From positions 23,575-30,291 of the forward strand of contig DBFP01000036.1 of assembly GCA_002294405.1 (NCBI GenBank): 6,717 nt of DNA, read 5' to 3'. The notes under the pieces were generated by a model. It worked only from the letters and a program-made list of their open reading frames with translations. It was not told the DNA's origin and did not search any database. The DNA is from Anaerolineales bacterium UBA877 (lineage in GTDB: Bacteria > Chloroflexota > Anaerolineae > Anaerolineales > Villigracilaceae). This document shows, in pieces, positions 1-5,297 of this stretch. The translations under genes and the position numbers were made by a program. How positions within the stretch are numbered: position 1 is the first letter of the stretch; each line of letters begins with the position of its first letter.

Positions 1-59
1 GGTGTGCTGCCGAGGGGAGGCAGTATAATGCGGGGGTAATTGACATTTTGGAGGAAACC

Positions 60-464
60 ATGAGTGAACAAAAAATCCGCGTCCTGGTTGCAAAGCCGGG
101 TCTGGATGGTCATGATCGGGGAGCCAAGGTGGTCGCGCGTGCCCTGCGTGACGCCGGGATGGAGGTTATTTACACCGGTCTGCGCCAGACACCAGAGATG
201 ATTGCCGAAGCCGCTCTCCAGGAAGATGTGGATGTAATCGGACTTTCCATTCTATCAGGTGCACACATGGCAATTATTCCCCGCATCCTCGATCTCCTCA
301 AGGCTAATGGCCAGGAGGGCGTTAATATCTTCGTTGGCGGGATCATTCCGGATGAAGATGCCCCGCGCTTGAAAGACATGGGTGTGAAAGGGGTTTTCGG
401 TCCGGGTGCTCCCACCGACATAATCGTCAATGAAATTCGCGCCGCCGCCAAGCCATCTAAATAA
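60..464 (+). CDS. mcmA2: Methylmalonyl-CoA mutase-type small subunit, cobalamin-binding domain protein
   Basis: A 134-residue stand-alone B12-binding subunit of a split acyl-CoA mutase. With a separate large subunit it would carry adenosylcobalamin for carbon-skeleton isomerisation, most likely (R)-methylmalonyl-CoA to succinyl-CoA. The cobalamin signature is complete: D16-x-H18-x-x-G21, where His18 is the expected lower axial ligand of cobalt; S63-x-L65; and G93-G94. The length fits a lone Rossmann-like B12 domain with no TIM-barrel part. An in-frame TTG at 48 would add four residues, but the GGAGG at 50-54 lies inside them and is spaced 5 bases from ATG 60, so ATG 60 is the start. meaB follows after 3 bases. 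The large subunit is absent from the window. Small subunits of 2-hydroxyisobutyryl-CoA and isobutyryl-CoA mutases look similar, so the substrate is inferred; the family is certain. Confidence 0.9.
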   Translation: MSEQKIRVLVAKPGLDGHDRGAKVVARALRDAGMEVIYTGLRQTPEMIAEAALQEDVDVIGLSILSGAHMAIIPRILDLLKANGQEGVNIFVGGIIPDEDAPRLKDMGVKGVFGPGAPTDIIVNEIRAAAKPSK

Positions 465-467
465 GAA

Positions 468-1487
468 ATGGGAAAGACTCACGTTGATTCCATCCTTTCC
501 GGCAACCTCCCCTTGATGGCGCGCCTGCTTACCCAGGTGGAAAACGGAACCGCAGAAGGGCTTGCGGTTCTGAATGAACTCTTTCCATATACTGGAAAAG
601 CGCACCTTATCGGGGTGACCGGAGCTCCTGGAACCGGGAAATCATCCCTCGTAAACCAGATCGCACTTCATTACCGCAAATCAACGCAACCGAATCCCAA
701 ACGGGTCGCCATCATCGCCGTTGATCCAACCAGCCCGTTTACCGGCGGAGCGGTGCTTGGAGACCGTGTGCGCATGCGTGACCTGTCTGGTGATCCGGGG
801 GTTTTCATCCGCTCAATGGCGTCTCGCGGGTCGCTTGGCGGTCTGGCGCAGGCAACAGCGTCCATGGTCCAGGTATTCGATGCTTCCGGGTTTGAGGTGA
901 TCCTGGTCGAAACGGTCGGGGCTGGGCAGACTGAAGTGGATATTGCCCGGTTGGCCCATACCACGCTCGTGGTCGAGTCTCCCGGGCTGGGCGACGAAAT
1001 CCAGGCCATCAAGGCGGGTATCCTTGAAATTGCCGATATCCTGGTCCTGAACAAGGCGGACATGCCGGGAGTGGATAACACTGAACGAGCCCTGAAAGGA
1101 ATGCTTGGGTTGTCACATCCGGTGGAGAAAATATTCCACCACGGGGAAACGATGGTGACCAAAGGCAGCATTCCTGCCGCCTTGTCCGGGTGGGTGCCAC
1201 CCATCCTGCGCACGATCGCAACAGACGGGACGGGCGTGGCGGAATTGGTGGTTGCCATCGAACAACACGCCCAACACCTGCACCAGGTTGATGAGTGGCG
1301 CAGTCGTGAAAAGGTCAGACTCGAAGTGGAACTCGACGCGCTGCTTACCGAAACGCTGGCGGCAAGGTTTCGTCAAAAACTTCCCGAGGGTTTTTTCGAC
1401 AACCTGGTTGGGCGGTTGGTCAAGCGGACACTTTCTCCCCGGGAGGCGGTAAAGCTGCTCCTGGATGAGTCTGAGAATGCAATATAA
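468..1487 (+). CDS. meaB: MeaB/ArgK-family GTPase, chaperone of B12-dependent acyl-CoA mutase
   Basis: A cytosolic P-loop GTPase (G3E/MeaB family) of 339 residues, the usual size. MeaB proteins gate loading of adenosylcobalamin into the mutase and help replace damaged cofactor. Visible motifs: Walker A G52-A-P-G-T-G-K58-S59; the family block D86-P-T-S-P with G-D-R at 98-100; the switch segment E148-T-V-G-A-G-Q at 148-154; the G-D-E-I-Q segment at 175-179; and the guanine-specificity motif N195-K-A-D198. The C-terminal part (about 260-339) is helical and matches the dimerisation region. The start at 468 fits the normal short N-terminal helix before the G domain. There is no good Shine-Dalgarno upstream, only A-rich sequence over the previous gene's stop, so translation is probably coupled to the mutase subunit 3 bases upstream. 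The pairing supports both assignments. The gene ends before a hairpin terminator. Confidence 0.95.
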   Translation: MGKTHVDSILSGNLPLMARLLTQVENGTAEGLAVLNELFPYTGKAHLIGVTGAPGTGKSSLVNQIALHYRKSTQPNPKRVAIIAVDPTSPFTGGAVLGDRVRMRDLSGDPGVFIRSMASRGSLGGLAQATASMVQVFDASGFEVILVETVGAGQTEVDIARLAHTTLVVESPGLGDEIQAIKAGILEIADILVLNKADMPGVDNTERALKGMLGLSHPVEKIFHHGETMVTKGSIPAALSGWVPPILRTIATDGTGVAELVVAIEQHAQHLHQVDEWRSREKVRLEVELDALLTETLAARFRQKLPEGFFDNLVGRLVKRTLSPREAVKLLLDESENAI

Positions 1488-1537
1488 AGAATCATGTATC
1501 AGGCATTTCCCCCTGCAGGCTGAGAGCGCGAAACGAA

Positions 1538-1569
1538 AACCAGGATGCATTCATCCTGGTTGCTTTTTT
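1538..1569. terminator. Hairpin terminator between convergent genes
   Basis: A perfect 10-bp inverted repeat, AACCAGGATG (1538-1547) and CATCCTGGTT (1552-1561), encloses a 4-base loop CATT. On the plus strand it is followed after GC by six T (1564-1569), giving a canonical Rho-independent terminator for the mutase-subunit/meaB unit. Read on the minus strand, the same stem runs into TTCGTTT, a weaker and interrupted T tract, so it could also end the minus-strand operon whose last gene stops at 1605. Strong for plus, moderate for minus. Confidence 0.85.
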
Positions 1570-1604
1570 CCACAAGGCAGTGAAAGTCCGTCCTATTCCT
1601 GGTT

Positions 1605-2747
1605 TCAAAGGTCCAATACCTGGCGGGCAATGACCAGGCGTTGAATCTCGTTCGTCCCTTCACCGATGGCGCACAAGCGCTGATCCCGGTACATTCGCTC
1701 AACTGCATATTCGCGCATATACCCGTAGCCCCCATGGATCTGAATGGCCTTGTAACAAACGCGCTCCGAAACTTCCGTGGAAAACAGTTTGGCCATGGAA
1801 GCCTCCCTGCTAAACCGCATGCCATTCCCCTTCAGCCAGGCGCCGCGATGGACCATCAACCGTGCGGCTTCGATTTCAGTCGCCATTTCGGCGATCATCC
1901 ATTGGATGGCTTCAAATTTGGCGATGGGTTGATTGAACTGCACCCGTTCCTTGGCATATGCCACAGCTTTATCGAGCGCTCCCTGCGCCAACCCCACGGC
2001 CATGGCAGATATTGCCAGCCTGCCGGCATCCAGGGTGGTCATGAATTGTTTGAAGCCTTCATTCTCCTTCCCCAGCAGGTTTGCGGCAGGGATGCGGCAG
2101 TTCTCAAAAAAGAGTTGTGAAGTCACCGATCCCTTCAACCCCATCTTTTTTTCATCCCGTCCCGGTTGGAACCCCGGGGTACCTTTTTCAATGATGAAGG
2201 AGGAGATGCCGCGCGTGCCTTTTTCAGGATCCGTTTTGGCTGTTACTACGATCACACTAGCAAGAGAACCGTTGGTGATAAAGATTTTCTCCCCGTTAAT
2301 TACCCATTCCTTGCCTTCGCGTACGGCGCGCGTGCGGGTGGCGCCCGAATCTGACCCGGCGCCTGATTCTGTTAAACCAAATGCGCCTATCTTTTCTCCG
2401 CTCAACAGCTGGGGAAGATATTTCTTTTTTTGTTCTTCTGTGCCGAACAGGTATATTGGTTCACAGCATAACGACGTTTGGGCATCATATATGATTGCCA
2501 ATGAACCGGATACCCGGGCGATCTCTTCCAGCGATATCAGCAGGCTGAGATAGTCGCCCCCTCCCCCCCCATATGCCTCGGAAAATGGAATCCCAAACAA
2601 CCCCAATTCACCCATGCGCTTGAATAAGTCCGCGGGAAACTTGTCGGTTGCGTCAATTTCTTCGGCTAGCGGGGCAATTTCCTTCTCGGCAAAAGCCCGC
2701 ACGGTTTGTTTTATCAACTGGTGTTCTTCGCTCAAATGGAAATCCAT
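1605..2747 (-). CDS. Acyl-CoA dehydrogenase, short/medium-chain type
   Basis: A 380-residue FAD-dependent acyl-CoA dehydrogenase, full length, that makes the 2,3-enoyl-CoA and passes electrons to electron-transfer flavoprotein. The N-terminal helical domain (about 1-115), middle beta domain (about 120-215) and C-terminal helical domain (about 225-380) are all present. The first family signature is at 121-133 (G-A-F-G-L-T-E-S-G-A-G-S-D) and the second spans about 336-355. The catalytic base is Glu363 in I-G-E-G-T-N-E-I-Q-R, the position used by short- and medium-chain and many bacterial enzymes. The alternative position used by isovaleryl-CoA dehydrogenase has no Glu near 240-243 (D-A-G-R). 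The ATG is preceded by AGGAGA at 2754-2759. It is the last gene of the minus-strand set, 43 bases after the CoA-transferase beta gene. The chain-length or branched substrate cannot be read from sequence. A G-rich run encodes Gly60-Gly64. Confidence 0.95.
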   Translation of the reverse strand: MDFHLSEEHQLIKQTVRAFAEKEIAPLAEEIDATDKFPADLFKRMGELGLFGIPFSEAYGGGGGDYLSLLISLEEIARVSGSLAIIYDAQTSLCCEPIYLFGTEEQKKKYLPQLLSGEKIGAFGLTESGAGSDSGATRTRAVREGKEWVINGEKIFITNGSLASVIVVTAKTDPEKGTRGISSFIIEKGTPGFQPGRDEKKMGLKGSVTSQLFFENCRIPAANLLGKENEGFKQFMTTLDAGRLAISAMAVGLAQGALDKAVAYAKERVQFNQPIAKFEAIQWMIAEMATEIEAARLMVHRGAWLKGNGMRFSREASMAKLFSTEVSERVCYKAIQIHGGYGYMREYAVERMYRDQRLCAIGEGTNEIQRLVIARQVLDL

Positions 2748-2753
2748 TTCGTG

Positions 2754-2759
2754 TCTCCT
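2754..2759 (-). promoter_or_regulatory. Ribosome binding site of the acyl-CoA dehydrogenase gene
   Basis: AGGAGA on the minus strand, 6 bases before the ATG at 2747. It supports this start and shows that translation does not need coupling to the CoA-transferase gene. Confidence 0.75.
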
Positions 2760-2790
2760 GATTATTCTTTAAAAACAATATCATGATCGA

Positions 2791-3567
2791 TCACTTGCCG
2801 ATCACCAACCCTCGCGGGTCAATTTCGCGCAGGATGTGGACCTGCTCATCCGTTGGCTCAGGGCTTACGCCCACATTCTCTGGAATTAATATCTCAAATT
2901 CGCTGGCTTCCTGGACTTGTTCCACTGTCACGCCAGGATGGAGGGCCAGCAGCTGCAAACATTTGGTGGATTCGTCAAAGCCGTATACACCCAGTTGTGT
3001 AATAACGCGGTAGGGACCATTGCCTGCAGGCAATCCTGCCATCTCGCGTGCCCCGGGTCCGGAAAGATAACCCGGAGTGGTGATAAAATCCAGCTTTTTA
3101 ACAAAAGTTCGCCGGGACTGCTGACGTAAAAGATAAATGGTGCGCCAGCAAAAGGATCCGACATCACTGCCTCCCCCACTGCCGGGCAACCGGGCCTTGG
3201 GGTGAGCCCAGTCCCCGATAACGGTGGTGTTGACATTGCCGTAACGGTCCATCGCCGCGCCGCCAAGGAAGCCGTAATCCACATAACCCGACTGGGAGGC
3301 TGACATCACATCGTGCATGCTTGAGGCTGCCGAAGCCTTGTAATATGTACGCGAGTCGCCCACTGATATTGGCAGCGCGGGCACCTGGGGTCCAATGCCA
3401 CCGGCTTCGAAGATGATTAAAAGCCCGGGAGCGTGCGTTCGCTGTGCCAGCATCCCGGCGACAAGGGGCAGGCCTGTTCCAACAAATACCGAGCAGCCGT
3501 TCTCAAGGAGGCCGGCAGCCACGCAAGCCAGCAGTTCGGTCAGGTTGTATCGATTCTCCTGGCTCAT
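2791..3567 (-). CDS. CoA-transferase family I, beta subunit (GctB-like)
   Basis: A 258-residue beta subunit of a class I CoA-transferase, closest in appearance to glutaconate CoA-transferase subunit B (about 266 residues). It would move CoA from a donor thioester to a free carboxylate through a glutamyl-CoA intermediate. Glu54 in I-I-F-E-A-G-G (51-57) coincides in position and context with the catalytic Glu54 of Acidaminococcus GctB. Other family traits are the G-x-L-G-G-A-A-x-D-R-Y-G-N stretch around 98-112 and the P-G-S-G-G-G-S-D segment near 128-135. GGAGG (minus strand, 3575-3579) lies 7 bases before the ATG, inside the alpha gene, and the ATG overlaps the alpha stop codon as ATGA (3564-3567), so translation is coupled and a 1:1 complex is expected. 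IpdB of steroid-ring degradation is a homologue with a different reaction; as I recall, that branch lacks the nucleophilic Glu, which favours a true transferase here. The substrate is unknown. Confidence 0.88.
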   Translation of the reverse strand: MSQENRYNLTELLACVAAGLLENGCSVFVGTGLPLVAGMLAQRTHAPGLLIIFEAGGIGPQVPALPISVGDSRTYYKASAASSMHDVMSASQSGYVDYGFLGGAAMDRYGNVNTTVIGDWAHPKARLPGSGGGSDVGSFCWRTIYLLRQQSRRTFVKKLDFITTPGYLSGPGAREMAGLPAGNGPYRVITQLGVYGFDESTKCLQLLALHPGVTVEQVQEASEFEILIPENVGVSPEPTDEQVHILREIDPRGLVIGK

Positions 3568-4580
3568 GAGGCACCCTCCATCGGGTAAGGGATATCCGGC
3601 TGCAGTTTCATCACCTGTTTTAAATGGGTGAGCTTCCGGATGCCGCCGACTTTTTCCAGGTAAGCGTTGAAATCGGGCAGGCCGAAAACGAATTCCTCGA
3701 AATATTCACGGGTGCCCTCCGGGGTTTTGGAAACCTCCAACCAGTGGGCGATATGCTCCTCGTCGAAATAATATGTTACGGGCATTTCGGTGGGGTGGGC
3801 TCCGAAGGGAACCTCGATTACAGCGTCTACCAGATAGAACGGGATCAAGGTGCGCCACGGCTGGCGCTGTATCTCCTCATGCTCAATGATCTCTTCAGTC
3901 GTGATGATGAGCCGCCGGGCAGCACGTGCCAGCTCGAAATCTTCCACCATGATCCCATCGATTTGTGCATTGCCGTACTGGTCACATCGGTGAACATGGA
4001 AAAGTGCAACATCAGGGTAGCAGGCGGGAACCAGGCCAATGGGTTTGCCGCTCCAGGGATCTTCAATCACCCTGGCCGAACTGTGTTTGATGGTATCCGT
4101 CCCCAGCATGGTCCGCACTGGCATGAAAGGCACCCCCATGGCTGCCGCTAGGAAGCGCCACTGGAATCCGGCATTGCTGATTTCGCCGGTCACCTTCACC
4201 TCGCCGCTTTCGACAGCCCGGCGTCCGCAGGGGGATAATCCGCGCAATTCATGCCCGAACGCATAAGCCACTTCCACCCTGCTGACACAACCGCCGCCGA
4301 TTAAAATGTCAATGTCATGCACGGCAGTCTTCCCGATGAGCGTTAAATCCCGCCTGTGCTGGCGTACCAGTTCATAGATCAGCGCCATGGGAATGCGGAT
4401 GTGACCGAAACCGCCCACAGCTACCAGGCTGCCATCCGGGACGTATTTTCGGATTGCCTGAGCGACAGTTGTGCGCTTGTCTGCCATTTGCCGGGACTTG
4501 TTTTCCCGCACCCACTGTCTATTTTCGTCCGGGTCGTGCCAGCCGATGAGTTCTCCGTTATATTTAACAGGATCCTTCAT
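3564..4580 (-). CDS. CoA-transferase family I, alpha subunit (GctA-like)
   Basis: Alpha subunit partner of the overlapping beta gene, 338 residues from the chosen start. The core begins with a V-P-D-G segment (48-50) followed by V-G-G-F-G-H (55-60), the usual alpha-subunit glycine loop. It continues with Y-P-D-V-A-L-F-H and D-Q-Y-G-N (188-204) and the V-P-F-G-A-H-P-T block (257-264), all typical of GctA and related alpha subunits. About 35 charged residues precede the core, which Acidaminococcus GctA (about 320 residues) lacks. An upstream in-frame ATG at 4601 would add seven residues, but GAGGAG at 4586-4591 lies between the two and is 5 bases from ATG 4580, so the inner start is preferred. 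Family assignment is firm; glutaconate as substrate is not established. IpdA-like hydrolase/lyase activity is the main alternative. Confidence 0.88.
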   Translation of the reverse strand: MKDPVKYNGELIGWHDPDENRQWVRENKSRQMADKRTTVAQAIRKYVPDGSLVAVGGFGHIRIPMALIYELVRQHRRDLTLIGKTAVHDIDILIGGGCVSRVEVAYAFGHELRGLSPCGRRAVESGEVKVTGEISNAGFQWRFLAAAMGVPFMPVRTMLGTDTIKHSSARVIEDPWSGKPIGLVPACYPDVALFHVHRCDQYGNAQIDGIMVEDFELARAARRLIITTEEIIEHEEIQRQPWRTLIPFYLVDAVIEVPFGAHPTEMPVTYYFDEEHIAHWLEVSKTPEGTREYFEEFVFGLPDFNAYLEKVGGIRKLTHLKQVMKLQPDIPYPMEGAS

Positions 4581-4742
4581 TACTTCTCCTCGCATGAACA
4601 TTTGAATGGGTTTGTCCCATGTGTTGAGGAAGGAAAAGAACCCAGCCCTGATATCATAACGCTGCCATTAGATCCTTTGGACTGCCAAACTTCTCCAGGA
4701 AACATTTCAATATTGGATGGTCGGTGTACCAGGACCCTGGAG
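4581..4742. other. Intergenic gap between the DUF35 and CoA-transferase alpha genes
   Basis: The only sizeable break in the minus-strand set (162 bases). It holds the alpha-gene ribosome binding site, a short ATGGG/CCCAT hairpin (4606-4620), and a 7-bp inverted repeat CTCCAGG (4693-4699) / CCTGGAG (4736-4742) with a 36-base loop and no T tract. I find no sigma70-like -35/-10 pair with proper spacing on the minus strand and no Rho-independent terminator. No gene fits. Confidence 0.4.
4586..4591 (-). promoter_or_regulatory. Ribosome binding site that decides the CoA-transferase alpha start
   Basis: GAGGAG on the minus strand, 5 bases before ATG 4580. The longer reading from ATG 4601 would place this site inside the coding region and has no comparable site of its own, so the shorter protein is preferred. 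Confidence 0.75.
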
Positions 4743-5285
4743 CTAATCTGCCAGGTTAAAGTAAATATCCGTTGGTTTTAGTTTGGTGTTTCTCAAGAAC
4801 CGGCCGCGAACTTTTTTCCCGATCCATTCAATGCCGGCCTCATCTGGATCAACGCCAACCAGGCGGCCCAGGAACAGGGTGTTGCATTCCTCAAATTCAA
4901 CCAGGGTCAGCACAAATGGACATTCCGGCAGGAAGGCTTCCGACCCAAAAAAGCACACGGTGAAGGCATGGATCTTGCCCTCCGGTTTGATTTCCACCCA
5001 CTCAGTCTCGCGACCAGAGTACATGTCGTGACCCCGCGGGTTGGCATAGGTATAGCCGGTTTCCGGTTCCCGCGAAACAATAAAGCGCCCATTTGCAAGA
5101 GCCGCAAAGAAGGGGGAATCCTGCCCATATGAATAGTTGTAATCAATCTTGTAGGGCTGCTTGATCACGATGGGGGACATCTCTTTTAATATCGAGAGAT
5201 CATCTCCAGTGGGAAAAGGAACGCTGAAAACAACCGTACCTTCCAGGTTATCCTCGATTCTGTTTGATATTATTTTCTTGGTCAT
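4743..5285 (-). CDS. DUF35 OB-fold protein with degenerate zinc ribbon, thiolase partner
   Basis: A 180-residue protein of the DUF35 family (rubredoxin-like zinc ribbon plus OB fold), whose members bind thiolase-superfamily enzymes and often help position acyl-CoA. A long N-terminal stretch (about 1-56) precedes the family's S-P-F-F-x-x-L-x-N-G entry (57-66). The ribbon region is 72-91 and the OB fold about 95-165, with C-F-F-G-S-E-A-F at 111-118 and L-V-G-V-D at 142-146. The ribbon keeps Gly77, Pro83, Arg84, Gly91 and the E-T-E-W exit, but the four expected cysteines are Glu73, Thr76, Asp87 and Ser90. The only cysteines are 111, 122 and 134, all outside the ribbon. AGGAG (5295-5299) overlaps the TAG stop of the thiolase gene, so the two genes are tightly coupled. 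This strongly suggests one complex with the thiolase. Zinc binding is doubtful; a structural or CoA-binding role is inferred. Confidence 0.85.
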   Translation of the reverse strand: MTKKIISNRIEDNLEGTVVFSVPFPTGDDLSILKEMSPIVIKQPYKIDYNYSYGQDSPFFAALANGRFIVSREPETGYTYANPRGHDMYSGRETEWVEIKPEGKIHAFTVCFFGSEAFLPECPFVLTLVEFEECNTLFLGRLVGVDPDEAGIEWIGKKVRGRFLRNTKLKPTDIYFNLAD

Positions 5286-5297
5286 GGCGTCTTTCTC

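Noticed and set aside
40..45. Perfect TTGACA hexamer upstream of the mutase small subunit gene, with a TATAAT at 24-29
   Set aside because: The order is reversed for a promoter: TATAAT lies upstream of TTGACA. TTGACA would need its -10 inside the gene, and TATAAT has only GGTGTG-like sequence at the -35 distance. Not called.
671..1258. 195-codon open frame on the minus strand
   Set aside because: Antisense to the MeaB GTPase core; low-complexity Ser/Thr/Pro-rich translation, typical of a shadow frame.
1933..2553. 206-codon open frame on the plus strand
   Set aside because: Lies wholly antisense to the acyl-CoA dehydrogenase gene, which has full family motifs; the translation has no recognisable domain.
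2784..2793. Palindrome TGATCGATCA at the end of the CoA-transferase beta gene
   Set aside because: Ten bases, overlaps the stop codon, no second copy or promoter nearby; expected by chance.
4356..4781. 141-codon open frame on the plus strand covering the 162-base gap
   Set aside because: More than half is antisense to the alpha subunit and the end runs antisense into the DUF35 gene; no ribosome binding site or known motif. Not a gene filling the gap.
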